The translations under genes and the position numbers were made by a program. Positions 1 to 8,301 of a stretch of DNA of 64,000 nt are shown here, in pieces; the stretch's first letter is position 1; every line of letters begins with the position of its first letter. Source of the DNA: JAFGHJ01 sp964525555 (GTDB taxonomy: Bacteria > Hydrothermota > UBA3072). A model generated the notes under the pieces. That model worked only from the letters and a program-made list of their open reading frames with translations. It had not been told where the DNA came from and searched no databases. Location: positions 1 to 64,000 of the forward strand of contig CAZGHN010000001.1 in assembly GCA_964525555.1 (NCBI GenBank). Reading direction: 5' to 3'.

Positions 1-78
1 ATATACTGAAAACAGTACAATAAATACAGTCGAAAAACCAATTACTTCTTTTCTTCTTAAAAATTCTTTATTTATCAA
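1..78 (-). CDS. YbbR-like (CdaR) protein, N-terminal 26 codons only
   Basis: A partial gene runs off the left edge. It starts at TTG (76-78), with AAGGAG at 84-89 leaving a 5-nt spacing. The visible product begins MINKEFLRRKEV and then enters a hydrophobic stretch (FSTVFIVLFSVY), as expected for a protein anchored by an N-terminal membrane helix. It lies directly downstream of cdaA. In many bacteria the gene after cdaA is ybbR/cdaR, whose product has one N-terminal helix and YbbR repeats and modulates the cyclase. The product is therefore assigned by position and topology only, since no YbbR repeat is visible. Confidence 0.55.
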   Translation of the reverse strand, partial: MINKEFLRRKEVIGFSTVFIVLFSVY

Positions 79-99
79 AAATTCTCCTTATTGATCTAA

Positions 100-840
100 T
101 TATTTTTTCAACATATCCTGTATCGTAGACTTAAGCTCTTTTACATCCAGGTCCCCGTAATAATCTCCGCCAACAGCCATAGATATCGAACCTGTTTCCT
201 CCGAGACAACCAAACATATTGAATCGGTCTCTTCAGTAAGTCCTATAGCCGCCCTATGTCTGGTACCCAAAGTAGGACTTAAATCAGGATGGTCAGTTAA
301 AGGCAATATGCTTTTCGCTGCAACTATATGATCTTCCTGAATAATCACTGCTCCATCATGAAGAGGTGAATATATTGAGAATATCGAAACTAAAAGATCA
401 GAGGAAACAACTGCTTCCATTTTAATACCCGTACGTATATAATAATCTAAAGGAACCTTCCTTTCTATAGCAATCAAAGCCCCCATTCTTTTGTCGGATA
501 ATTGAATAAGTGCTTTACTTACTTCTTCGGATACCGTTTCAATGTCCTCTTGAATAAAATATCCTAGTCTACTTGATTTTCCCAGATTAATAAGAGCCCT
601 TCTAATTTCAGGCTGAAAAATTATAATAAATACAATTATCCAGAGATCTCTTAATCCTCGCATAATAATTTTCATAGTCGGAAGATCTAGCCAATTGCTA
701 ATAACAGCCAATATTAAAATTAACATAAGACCTGCAAGCATTGGTATTGATCTAGTGTTAGAGAAAAATCTAATTACCATAAAAACAAGACCAGCTACAA
801 TAATAATATCAAGAGCATCCAACCAGGAAAAATCAATCAT
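100..840 (-). CDS. cdaA: Diadenylate cyclase CdaA (c-di-AMP synthase)
   Basis: 246 aa, usual CdaA length. It makes c-di-AMP from two ATP at the membrane. Three hydrophobic segments occupy about residues 10-75, followed by a DisA_N (DAC) domain. The two catalytic signatures are intact: HDGA at 161-164 and RHRAA at 194-198 within LGTRHRAAIGL. It overlaps the folP stop by 4 nt and is followed by a probable cdaR gene, so it is the penultimate visible gene of the tilS-ftsH-folE-folP-cdaA unit. c-di-AMP normally controls osmolyte and potassium transport and wall homeostasis; no receptor is visible here. Confidence 0.96.
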   Translation of the reverse strand: MIDFSWLDALDIIIVAGLVFMVIRFFSNTRSIPMLAGLMLILILAVISNWLDLPTMKIIMRGLRDLWIIVFIIIFQPEIRRALINLGKSSRLGYFIQEDIETVSEEVSKALIQLSDKRMGALIAIERKVPLDYYIRTGIKMEAVVSSDLLVSIFSIYSPLHDGAVIIQEDHIVAAKSILPLTDHPDLSPTLGTRHRAAIGLTEETDSICLVVSEETGSISMAVGGDYYGDLDVKELKSTIQDMLKK

Positions 841-1991
841 TTTTCCTCCAGAATAGCGGAAACAACAGAAAGAGCATTTTTTGTATGTTTAACGTCATGC
901 ACTCTAAAAATTGAAGCACCTTTCAAAAAAGAATAAACGGCACTGGACAAAGAACCGTCAAGTCTCTCAGTCGTGTCATCCCCTGTTATTCTCCCAATAA
1001 AGGACTTCCTCGAAGCACCTACAAGAACCGGGAACCCATACAAAGTAAATTCTTGCAATCTTGATAAAATTGTTAAATTATCACTCTGTCTTTTACCAAA
1101 TCCTATACCTGGATCTAATATTATCTTATCCTCGTTGATCCCTCTAGATAAACAAAATTTTATTCTTTCTTCAAAAAATTCGCTTATCTCCTTCATAATA
1201 TCATCATAGTACGGCTTCTCTTGCATTGTTTCAGGTGTTCCTTTCATATGCATAATAACAACTTTACAGTTATAATCATGCACGACATCAATCATTCTAT
1301 CATCCATCCTAAGCGCAGATATATCATTGACTATCTTTGCACCTTTAGATAAAGCAGTTTCAGCCACTTTAGATTTATAAGTATCTATTGAAATAGGTAC
1401 TGACGTCTTTTCGAACAAAGGAAAAACCATCTCCAATCTGGCTAATTCTTCTTCAACCTCTATTTGTTTAGAACCAGGTCTAGAAGATTCGGCTCCAATA
1501 TCTATAATATCAGCCCCTTCTTTTTCTAACTCCTCAAATCTTTCCCCCGCGCTTTGCGGGGTAAAATAATTTCCTCCATCCGAAAAAGAATCAGGAGTAA
1601 TATTAAGAACACCCATAATCGAAAAATTCCTTGCCAGATTCTCAGAATTTAAAATATCTAAGATTTTCTTCCCAAGTTCGGATAATCCAAAAGGTTGCTT
1701 TTTCAATTCCTCAGAAATCAATTTTAATTCACGTACTGTTCCCGGAAGAAGAACCGTAGATTTCTTTATATTATTTGCCACAACATTTTGATTGACAACA
1801 GCGTCTGTCCCACGAGAAATCGCAACCTGCTTTAAAATATTAGCCGCTGGAGACGATACTTCTTCTATTTCCAAAACATGAAAAAATGTCTTCTCAGCCA
1901 TAACCCTAAGAACATCGCTATAAACCCCAATGGATTCTACGGCATTCTCCGCTTCGTTTAAACTTTCAATTATTTTTTTTCTAACTTTCAT
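837..1991 (-). CDS. folP: Dihydropteroate synthase with N-terminal extra domain
   Basis: Condenses 4-aminobenzoate with hydroxymethyl-dihydropterin diphosphate in folate synthesis. About 120 residues precede the TIM barrel, which starts near NITPDSFSDGG (about 130-140) and continues with DIGAESSRPGS, SIDTYKSKVAE, MHMKGTPETMQ, DPGIGFGK and GASRKSFIG. All are diagnostic DHPS motifs. At 384 aa it is roughly 100 aa longer than E. coli FolP. The N-terminal part resembles the extra domain of long DHPS forms known in other anaerobes; its role is unknown to me. ATG at 1991 is preferred; a TTG six nt upstream is also possible. It overlaps folE by 11 nt and cdaA by 4 nt. Confidence 0.94.
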   Translation of the reverse strand: MKVRKKIIESLNEAENAVESIGVYSDVLRVMAEKTFFHVLEIEEVSSPAANILKQVAISRGTDAVVNQNVVANNIKKSTVLLPGTVRELKLISEELKKQPFGLSELGKKILDILNSENLARNFSIMGVLNITPDSFSDGGNYFTPQSAGERFEELEKEGADIIDIGAESSRPGSKQIEVEEELARLEMVFPLFEKTSVPISIDTYKSKVAETALSKGAKIVNDISALRMDDRMIDVVHDYNCKVVIMHMKGTPETMQEKPYYDDIMKEISEFFEERIKFCLSRGINEDKIILDPGIGFGKRQSDNLTILSRLQEFTLYGFPVLVGASRKSFIGRITGDDTTERLDGSLSSAVYSFLKGASIFRVHDVKHTKNALSVVSAILEEK

Positions 1992-2541
1992 ATCCAATTA
2001 AATTCAATGCTTCAAGACGTGTTGATTCTTTTTTGAATACACCTCTTATAGCGGAAGTCACAGTTTTTTGTCCGATAGTTTTCGATCCCTGAATTTCCAG
2101 ACAAAGTTGACGTGCTTCAATAATTACAAGAGTCCCCATAGGTTTTAAAATATTCATTATAGAATCAGCTATCTCTGCCGTCATTCTTTCCTGTAATTGA
2201 AGACGCCCCGAATAGACTTTTACAATTTCTACTAAGTTTGTGTAACCAGTTATTTTGTCGTCTTTTGGTATATAGGCAATGTGAACTTTGCCAAAAAAAG
2301 GTAGGAGATGATGTTCGCAAAAGGAATAAAAAGATATATCTTTCAATATTATAATTTCATCATAATGCGGAGTACTGTAAACTCTTATTGCTTTTTCGGG
2401 TTTTTCATTCATTCCTTTAAAAAGCTCAGAATACATCTTTGCCACCCTCTGCGGCGTACGTTTCAAGCCTTCTCTATCTGGATTATCTCCTATAGCTTTA
2501 ATTATTTCTTTTATTGCTTCTTCTATTCTTTTTTGATCCAT
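1981..2541 (-). CDS. folE: GTP cyclohydrolase I, catalytic His replaced by Gln
   Basis: 186 aa. Family members convert GTP to dihydroneopterin triphosphate, the first folate step. The zinc ligands C75 and H78 (in FCEHHLLPFFGK) and C147 are present, as are QERMTAEIAD and GSKTIGQKTVTSA. The residue two before C147, His in the usual HxC motif (E. coli His179), is Gln145 here (EARQLCLEIQG). In E. coli, replacing this His stops the reaction at the formamidopyrimidine intermediate, so the product of this enzyme deserves a check. The gene overlaps the 3' end of ftsH by 44 nt and lacks a clear SD, suggesting translational coupling. Confidence 0.92.
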   Translation of the reverse strand: MDQKRIEEAIKEIIKAIGDNPDREGLKRTPQRVAKMYSELFKGMNEKPEKAIRVYSTPHYDEIIILKDISFYSFCEHHLLPFFGKVHIAYIPKDDKITGYTNLVEIVKVYSGRLQLQERMTAEIADSIMNILKPMGTLVIIEARQLCLEIQGSKTIGQKTVTSAIRGVFKKESTRLEALNLIGYES

Positions 2542-4345
2542 AGACTATCTCTTTAACTTCTTCACCAGTAAGAACTTCTTTTTCAAGGAGAGCATTTGCA
2601 ATTTTATCCAGCTTGTTTTTATTCTTTTTTAATATGTTACTTGCCCTGTTATGTGCGTTCTCAACGAACTTTTTAATCTCAAGATCGACCTGGCGAGCAG
2701 TCTCTTCGGAATAATCCCTTTCCCTAGCAAGTCTTTTTCCCAAGAAAATACCATCGGTATCTTTTTCAAGAGTAACAGCACCTAGACTTTCGCTCATACC
2801 CCATTCACAGATCATTTTTCTCGCTATCTCACTGGCGTTTTGAAGATCGTTACCCGCACCGGTTGATACCGTTTTGAACTTTAATTCTTCCGCAGCTCTT
2901 CCGCCAAGAAGAACAGTTAAACTGGCTTCAAGATACTCTTTAGAATAAGTTCTCTTCTCGTCAAGAGGTAATTGTTGAGTTAAGCCAAGCGAAGCTCCAC
3001 GCGGTATTATAGTTACTTTATGAATAGGATCACTTTTCTCGGTAAAAAGCGATGCCAGTGTATGTCCAGCCTCATGATAAGCCACAAGTTTCTTTTCTTC
3101 CTCGGATAGAATCATCGATTTTCTCTCTCTTCCCATCAAAATTTTATCTTTCGCCTCATCAAGGTCCTCGTTTTCCACCTCATTTTTCCCTCCTGAAGCA
3201 GCAATCAAAGCAGCCTCATTGCACAAATTTTGAATATCTGCTCCACTAAAACCTGGTGTAGTTTTCGCAAAAACCGATAAATCTACATCATCTGCCAAAG
3301 GTATTTTTTTTGTATGAACTTTTAGTATTGATTCTCTTCCCTTCATATCGGGCATTGGAACAACAACTCTCCGGTCAAAACGTCCGGGCCTAAGTAAAGC
3401 AGGATCAAGTATATCGGGTCTATTCGTCGCAGAAAGAATAATAATGCCCTGATTAGGGTCGAATCCATCCATCTCTACAAGCAAAGCATTAAGCGTTTGT
3501 TCCCTTTCGTCATGCCCCCCTCCGATTCCTGCTCCCCTGTAACGACCAACTGCATCTATTTCATCTATAAAAACGATACAGGGAGTATTTATTTTTGCCT
3601 TCCTAAAGAGATCTCGAACCCTGGAAGCACCAACTCCTACAAACATCTCAACAAAATCAGAACCGCTTATAGAATAAAAAGGTACTCTCGCTTCACCGGC
3701 TACAGCTCTTGCAAGAAGAGTCTTTCCCGTGCCCGGTGCGCCGACAAGTAAAACACCCTTGGGAATTTGGGCTCCCAGTTTCTTGAATTTGGAAGGATTT
3801 TTGAGAAACTCAACAATTTCCTGCAATTCCTGTTTTGCCTCATCGACACCTGCAACATTCTCAAATGTGATATCTACTGAAGTAAAACGAATCTCTCTCG
3901 CCCTACTTTGCCCAAAACTTAAAGCTTCATTAGCGCTTCCCCGTATTCTATTCATTACAAAAAACAACACAAAAACCATCAACAAAACAGGCAACAAAAA
4001 CTGTCCTAAAATCTTCAGTATATCAAATTGAATTCCTGTTTTTACTTCTACTCCTCTCTTTATCAATTCTTTAGGTAAATCAGCGTCTTCAAAAGGAAGT
4101 CGAGTTTTAATCAAAGTTTTCTGCCCTTTTACTTCCGCTGTTATATCCATTCCCGAGAAAGTTGTTTTGGTTATTTTTTCTTCTTCCACTAATTGCCAAA
4201 ATTTAGAATAACTTACTTCTTCAGATCTCTCAAACTTTGTATATTGAACTAATATAAATAAAGCAACAAAAACCAGCACCACTAATATCGGCCTGATAAA
4301 CTGATTCATGTTTTGCTGCTCTTTTTTATCTTTTTTCTCCGGCAT
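2498..4345 (-). CDS. ftsH: ATP-dependent zinc metalloprotease FtsH
   Basis: 615 aa membrane-bound AAA+ protease that degrades misfolded membrane proteins and short-lived regulators. Order: N-terminal helix at about 17-35, a periplasmic domain, a second helix at about 113-133, then the AAA module with Walker A GAPGTGKT (202-209), Walker B IVFIDEID (257-264) and the second region of homology ending in RPGRFDRR. The M41 protease carries HEAGH (424-428) and the third zinc ligand D500 in AGND. All catalytic residues are intact. The start overlaps the tilS 3' end by 20 nt. The tilS-ftsH order is common in bacteria. Confidence 0.98.
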   Translation of the reverse strand: MPEKKDKKEQQNMNQFIRPILVVLVFVALFILVQYTKFERSEEVSYSKFWQLVEEEKITKTTFSGMDITAEVKGQKTLIKTRLPFEDADLPKELIKRGVEVKTGIQFDILKILGQFLLPVLLMVFVLFFVMNRIRGSANEALSFGQSRAREIRFTSVDITFENVAGVDEAKQELQEIVEFLKNPSKFKKLGAQIPKGVLLVGAPGTGKTLLARAVAGEARVPFYSISGSDFVEMFVGVGASRVRDLFRKAKINTPCIVFIDEIDAVGRYRGAGIGGGHDEREQTLNALLVEMDGFDPNQGIIILSATNRPDILDPALLRPGRFDRRVVVPMPDMKGRESILKVHTKKIPLADDVDLSVFAKTTPGFSGADIQNLCNEAALIAASGGKNEVENEDLDEAKDKILMGRERKSMILSEEEKKLVAYHEAGHTLASLFTEKSDPIHKVTIIPRGASLGLTQQLPLDEKRTYSKEYLEASLTVLLGGRAAEELKFKTVSTGAGNDLQNASEIARKMICEWGMSESLGAVTLEKDTDGIFLGKRLARERDYSEETARQVDLEIKKFVENAHNRASNILKKNKNKLDKIANALLEKEVLTGEEVKEIVYGSKKNRRSNKRNN

Positions 4346-5648
4346 TAGTCACCTCTTTATATATAATCTTTAAAACCTTTTTTGTATTCCTACCTATAGG
4401 AGCTCTATCGCTCCTTTTTATTCCGGGAATTAAAATTATTCCCTTACTATCATAAATAACGGGATAAATATCCCTTAAGACTCTCGGTATCTTACTGTCA
4501 ATAAACAAATCCTTCAGTTTTTTGGTATTTCCTCCCCCAAAAGCAACAATACTATCACCATTTTTTTTCTTGCCCACCTTCAAAGGCAATTCTAGATAAT
4601 CAAGATCAAAAAATTCACATCCTTCTGCCTTTAATTTTAGAGGCAGAGAAACTACTTCTGTTTCGATATTATAATATCCATACGGAATTTCACCTGATAA
4701 AGGTAATTCCTTTTCTTTTTCTTCTAATATTTTAGTCACAATAACTCTTAATGGAAGCATTTCAATACATGAGCTCTTTAACTTAATTATTCCCCTGACA
4801 GGTAAATTAATAATATGAGCTCTTTTTAATTCCAAATCACAACCGAAAATAGCAAGCATTTTCTTAAGAACCAAAAACTTACAGGCAGAAGGGAGATTCT
4901 CGAAATCTTTTCTATCTATTTCTGCATAATTGAAATGTTGAGTTATCTCGACGGCATCTACGATTTCGCTTAACGCTGTTTCTATATCTTCTAAATTATT
5001 AATACTCCTTTCTATATTTTCTATCGAGCTTTCCTGAATTTGTTCAATTAAAGGAATAACTTTTAATCGGACTTTATTTCTAAGATAATCCTCGCTTTTA
5101 TTAGTCGGATCAATATAAAAAGCTACTTTGTTTTCTTTAAGATAATCGATTATTTCATTTTTTCTAAAATCTAAAAGAGGACGCAGGATATCTCCGTCAA
5201 GATAGCCCATCTGGGATAAACCAAACCCTGATCCTCTTAAAAGACGAATAAAAAAGTTCTCAATTTTATCATCAAGATTATGCCCGAGCGCTATCAAGTC
5301 AGCATTTTCTTTATTTTTTGTATCTCTGAGATAAGAGAGTCTTAAATCTCTGGCACCTTCTTCAATAGAAAGAGAAGATTTTTTACAATAGGCTCTGACG
5401 TCTGCACCATCCGTATGCAACTTAAGGCCTTTTCTCTTTGCTTCCTTTATCACAAAATTCTCCTCTTTTTTAGAATCTTTCCGAAGATTATGATTAAAGT
5501 ATGCAAGAACTACTTCTAATTTATCACAATCAGATAATACTTCAGCAAGTAATGTCGAATCTGGGCCTCCGGAGTATCCTACTATAATTTTATGAACTCC
5601 CTTGAGAAGTTCCCTTTCTTTTAACACTTTTTTTATTCGTTTAATCAC
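4326..5648 (-). CDS. tilS: tRNA(Ile)-lysidine synthase TilS
   Basis: Attaches lysine to C34 of the tRNA-Ile that reads AUA, using ATP. The PP-loop SGGPDS lies at about residues 26-31, followed by ALGHNLDDKIENFFIRLLRG and a C-terminal TilS_C domain (KKLKDLFIDSKIPR). The start is uncertain. TTG 5681 and ATG 5663 lie upstream in frame, but a promoter-like pair (TTGAAA 5676-5681, TATATT 5654-5659) covers that stretch. The GTG at 5648, 5 nt after the -10 box, matches the leaderless pattern seen elsewhere in this window. None of the candidates has a convincing SD. About 440 aa. Confidence 0.92.
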   Translation of the reverse strand: MIKRIKKVLKERELLKGVHKIIVGYSGGPDSTLLAEVLSDCDKLEVVLAYFNHNLRKDSKKEENFVIKEAKRKGLKLHTDGADVRAYCKKSSLSIEEGARDLRLSYLRDTKNKENADLIALGHNLDDKIENFFIRLLRGSGFGLSQMGYLDGDILRPLLDFRKNEIIDYLKENKVAFYIDPTNKSEDYLRNKVRLKVIPLIEQIQESSIENIERSINNLEDIETALSEIVDAVEITQHFNYAEIDRKDFENLPSACKFLVLKKMLAIFGCDLELKRAHIINLPVRGIIKLKSSCIEMLPLRVIVTKILEEKEKELPLSGEIPYGYYNIETEVVSLPLKLKAEGCEFFDLDYLELPLKVGKKKNGDSIVAFGGGNTKKLKDLFIDSKIPRVLRDIYPVIYDSKGIILIPGIKRSDRAPIGRNTKKVLKIIYKEVTNAGEKR

Positions 5649-5653
5649 TGCTG

Positions 5654-5681
5654 AATATAACATGAAATAGCTATTTTTCAA
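5654..5681 (-). promoter_or_regulatory. Probable promoter of the tilS-ftsH-fol-cdaA operon
   Basis: TTGAAA at 5676-5681, 16-nt spacer, TATATT at 5654-5659, then 5 nt (CAGCA) before GTG 5648. The geometry matches the clearer leaderless promoters at 8081, 18831 and 26173. Confidence 0.5.
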
Positions 5682-5756
5682 GTCTAATCTTTGAAAAAGA
5701 GTATTTTTAGGGAAATTTACCTCATTTTTACCACAGAGCTCTTAAGCAGGATTAGA

Positions 5757-5890
5757 AGCAGTACAAGTTAGAAATTCAAGGATTAGGGATTAAGTGATAA
5801 GTACTTTTTCTTAATCCTTGCTTTTCCCCCTTTTTTTACTGCTAATCCTTAATCCTGGCTCATCTCCCTGCTTATCTTCTAATCCTAAAA
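5757..5890. repeat. Intergenic word-repeat, AATCCTTA type
   Basis: Several copies of one short word in both orientations: CAAGGATTAGGGATTAAG at 5777-5794, CTTAATCCTTG at 5810-5820, CTAATCCTTAATCCTGG from 5842, and CTAATCCTAA near 5880. No coding potential is apparent. The 5682-5980 gap otherwise holds only the tilS promoter and a fragment of the CCACAGAG word near 5731. Confidence 0.5.
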
Positions 5891-5980
5891 AGTCTCTCTT
5901 ATCTTCACTTTCTACTCTTAAAAATAAATTTTCTTCTCTTGACATCTCTGTCTTTTTATATAACTTTTTATCCACACTTA

Positions 5981-6065
5981 GCCGGGGTGGCGGAACTGGT
6001 AGACGCGCATGGTTGAGGGCCATGTGGGATAATATCCTGTGGGGGTTCAAATCCCCCCTCCGGCA
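5981..6065 (+). tRNA. tRNA-Leu(GAG)
   Basis: Complete class II tRNA. The acceptor stem GCCGGGG (5981-5987) pairs with CTCCGGC (6058-6064) with one G-U, and the discriminator is A6065. The anticodon stem CATGG/CCATG encloses loop TTGAGGG with anticodon GAG at 6015-6017. A long variable arm (GGAT-AAT-ATCC) and a T arm GGGGG-TTCAAAT-CCCCC are present. The 3' CCA is not encoded. It reads CUC/CUU codons. Confidence 0.97.
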
Positions 6066-6165
6066 AATAAGACTTAAAAACAAAGATAATTAAACCTATT
6101 GAAAGCCTCTCAAACGTCCATAAAAGCCTCAGAATGTGTTTTTTTCATATAAACTTATAAAATAC

Positions 6166-6194
6166 TTGACTTTAATCGAATTTTATCTTATAAT
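6166..6194 (+). promoter_or_regulatory. Sigma70-type promoter for the 6215 gene
   Basis: TTGACT (6166-6171), exactly 17 nt, then TATAAT (6189-6194). The predicted leader of about 14 nt contains AAGGAG before ATG 6215. Confidence 0.85.
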
Positions 6195-6214
6195 TAAGAA
6201 AAAGGAGACTTAAA

Positions 6215-6592
6215 ATGGCAATAAATGATGATTTTAGCTCAATCGAACAGGCATTTGCAGAGCTTGAAGGTGATGGCATCTCCTATAAGCAAGCCTTTGC
6301 TTCTGCAGAGACTTTCATAAATAAAAACCCTCAAAAACTAGGAGAACTAATTGAAGAAACGGCACTCATACTTGAAGAAAGAGCTAGACGCATCGATTTT
6401 GATGAATGGGAAGAAACTGGCGAAGACATGCCTTATAACACTCTTCATCTCGGAATTCAAAGAATTAGAGAAATAGGTACATTTACAAAAAATTTAGAAA
6501 ATATGGAAAATTGTAACCTGGACTGGATCCTCGTAGGAGAATTAATTAGAGTAATTGCTTCATTGCTGAACCATATTAATAAAACAAGATAA
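6215..6592 (+). CDS. Hypothetical protein, acidic, helical, 125 aa
   Basis: No family recognised. The product is acidic, predicted mostly helical, with no signal peptide or membrane segment. It begins MAINDDFSSIEQAFAELEGD and ends with a helix around LVGELIRVIASLLNHINKTR. It is a well-supported monocistronic gene, with a consensus promoter (6166-6194), AAAGGAG a few nt before ATG and a short leader. A cytosolic role is inferred. The two genes that follow are on the opposite strand and converge on it. Confidence 0.75.
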   Translation: MAINDDFSSIEQAFAELEGDGISYKQAFASAETFINKNPQKLGELIEETALILEERARRIDFDEWEETGEDMPYNTLHLGIQRIREIGTFTKNLENMENCNLDWILVGELIRVIASLLNHINKTR

Positions 6593-6708
6593 GCTTAGGT
6601 TTTAGGTATTAGGTCTTTGGTTTTAGTTAAAAAATTTCACAGAAAAAGACTATCTCAAAAGAATTAATTTTATCATATCAAAAGTATTATTTCCAGACGA
6701 ACAATCTT

Positions 6709-7278
6709 TTATTTTATAACTATATTATTATCACTATCGTTACGTTCGGCGGAAAGTAAAGCTTCCTCAGCTTTTGCCAAAAACTCATCGAGCACGGAAT
6801 ATGCTTCCGTAGCCTCTACCCCACCTTGATAAAGCTTAATATCCATATCGCCATCATCCGTAGTTACAGGTGAATCTGTAACAACTGATAGAAGTCTCTC
6901 GGCAACTTTTTGTATTGCTGATTTATCGGCTTCTGGCAATAAAAGAACTAATCTGTCATCGTCATAACGTCCAAAATAATCTAGATCACGAATTCTTGTG
7001 TTGCAACGACTCGCCACTTCATGCATAACTTGATCTGCAATTTCCAAATTGTGTTTAGATTTAATAAGATCAAAATCCTTAATACCAATTAAAATAACGG
7101 AGAGGGGCCTTTGGAAACGTTGAGAACGAATAAACTCACATTCTGCAAGATCTAGGAAATAATCTCTATTGTATAAACCCGTCAATTCATCAGTAGTTTC
7201 TTCCAATCCGGAAAGACGTTTCCTTAATTCTTTCAACTCATTTATAAGTTGACCCTTTGACTGATCTTTATACGCCAT
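6709..7278 (-). CDS. Degenerate GGDEF-domain protein (copy 1)
   Basis: 189 aa: a short coiled-coil-like N-terminus (about 8-30), then a GGDEF-fold domain recognisable from DELTGLYNRDYF (30-41) and RPLSVILIGIKDFD. The signature expected as GGDEF reads DDDRL at 106-110 (GRYDDDRLVLLLPE), so the residues that bind GTP and metal are lost and diguanylate cyclase activity is unlikely. The overall fold motifs persist, which suggests a retained binding or scaffolding role. SD GGAGG precedes ATG 7278. The next gene upstream on the same strand (7499-8074) is a paralogue with its own promoter. Confidence 0.85.
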   Translation of the reverse strand: MAYKDQSKGQLINELKELRKRLSGLEETTDELTGLYNRDYFLDLAECEFIRSQRFQRPLSVILIGIKDFDLIKSKHNLEIADQVMHEVASRCNTRIRDLDYFGRYDDDRLVLLLPEADKSAIQKVAERLLSVVTDSPVTTDDGDMDIKLYQGGVEATEAYSVLDEFLAKAEEALLSAERNDSDNNIVIK

Positions 7279-7334
7279 AAATTCCTCCTAAACTCCTTTA
7301 AAAAATATGTAAAAATTTTGCTTCCGTCAATATA

Positions 7335-7362
7335 ATTATAAAATATTTTTCCGATGAGTCAA
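7335..7362 (-). promoter_or_regulatory. Promoter of degenerate GGDEF copy 1
   Basis: TTGACT (7357-7362), 16 nt, TATAAT (7335-7340), on the minus strand. The leader is about 50 nt and ends in a good SD before ATG 7278. Confidence 0.85.
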
Positions 7363-7498
7363 GTGTTTAACTTAAATTGATAAAAAATTTTGCCAAAATG
7401 AAAAATAAGGTAATTAGGATAAATATATCGCATTACCATACTATTCTGTTAATTGGCGGCGAATTTAAATAGATATTTTTTTTGAAAGGATTTTTGCT

Positions 7499-8074
7499 TT
7501 ATATTGTCTCTACGCGGTTACGACCTTGTTCCTTAGCCAAAAACAAAGCTTCATCCGCTTTTTCTAGGAAAGCGGAAATATCAGTCATATCACTAGATAT
7601 ACCGGCAACTCCAATACTAATGGTTACAGTAATATCACCTCTATCTGTAGAAATAGGTTTACCGGAAATAATTTGATGTAAACGATCCGCAGCCTTCTTT
7701 GCATCTTCTTTATTGGTCTCTAAAAGCAAAAGAATAAACTTACCCTCCTCATAACAACCTATAAAATCAAGATCTCGAATATTTTCCCTGCACCTATTTG
7801 AAATTTCAAGTAAAACCTCGTCGCCGCATTTCTCATTATATTCGGTATTTATTTTTTTAAGATGGTCAATATCTATTAAGATTACTGACATTGGACGTTT
7901 AAACCGACTCGCACGCTCGAATTCTCTTTCAGCAAAATTCAAAAAATGCGTCCAAGTATATAAAAACGTAAGTTTATCAATGGGATTCTTTAGTTGTTCA
8001 ACTCTTTCTCTTAGCTCTTCAACTTCTCTTAAAAGCTCTTCTTTCGTTTTTTTACTATCTTCTGTTTTTGACAT
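7499..8074 (-). CDS. Degenerate GGDEF-domain protein (copy 2)
   Basis: 191 aa paralogue of the 6709-7278 product with the same plan: a charged coiled coil (about 5-30), then a GGDEF fold with RPMSVILIDIDHLKKIN and the C-terminal SIGVAGIS and EKADEALFLAKEQGRNR motifs typical of true cyclases. The signature itself is EEGKF at 109-113 in place of GGDEF, so cyclase activity is unlikely. The C-terminal half is better preserved than in copy 1. There is no SD; the start ATG lies 6 nt after a -10 box, so the mRNA is probably leaderless. Confidence 0.87.
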   Translation of the reverse strand: MSKTEDSKKTKEELLREVEELRERVEQLKNPIDKLTFLYTWTHFLNFAEREFERASRFKRPMSVILIDIDHLKKINTEYNEKCGDEVLLEISNRCRENIRDLDFIGCYEEGKFILLLLETNKEDAKKAADRLHQIISGKPISTDRGDITVTISIGVAGISSDMTDISAFLEKADEALFLAKEQGRNRVETI

Positions 8075-8080
8075 ATAATT

Positions 8081-8108
8081 ATTTTAAGGATTTTTTCCTT
8101 TCAGTCAA
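8081..8108 (-). promoter_or_regulatory. Promoter giving a probable leaderless mRNA (GGDEF copy 2)
   Basis: TTGACT (8103-8108), 16 nt, TAAAAT (8081-8086), then AATTAT and ATG 8074. The expected transcription start falls on or next to the A of ATG. Confidence 0.75.
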
Positions 8109-8150
8109 GAGTAAAAATTTATCTCACCTCAAAAAAACAAAGAAATTATT

Positions 8151-8250
8151 AAACCACAGAGTACACAAAGATAAATTGTTAGGTTGTTAGGTCGTTAGGT
8201 AGTTCCCAACCAACGAACCCACTATCCAACGAATCAACTATCGAAAAACT
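8151..8250. repeat. Composite intergenic word-repeat
   Basis: AACCACAGAGTACACAAAG is followed by GTTAGGTTGTTAGGTCGTTAGG and then CCAACCAACGAACCCACTATCC, which is close to the inverse of the GTTAGG tract. No gene is apparent between the GGDEF promoter and ispD. Confidence 0.55.
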
Positions 8251-8266
8251 ATTCAACCATTTAACT

Positions 8267-8301
8267 GCTTCAACTTATATTTTATAAATCTAAGTTGAAG
8301 C
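8267..8301. other. 11-bp perfect hairpin spanning the ispD stop codon
   Basis: GCTTCAACTTA (8267-8277) and TAAGTTGAAGC (8291-8301) are perfect inverse copies around a 13-nt loop. The right arm contains the last ispD codons and its TAG. No U tract follows on the minus strand, so it is not a classical terminator, but it may stabilise or end the long rpsR-ispD transcript. Confidence 0.6.

Noticed and set aside
1..5700. Riboswitch or T-box for the folate/c-di-AMP operon
   Set aside because: Only a short promoter region precedes tilS; no conserved folate, ydaO or T-box structure could be recognised.
5811..6093. Open frames on both strands covering the tRNA-Leu region
   Set aside because: They run through a complete tRNA and repeat words, with no SD and no protein-like composition.
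6593..6708. Terminator between the convergent genes 6592 and 6709
   Set aside because: Only TTAGG-type words and AT-rich sequence; no stable stem with a U tract was found.
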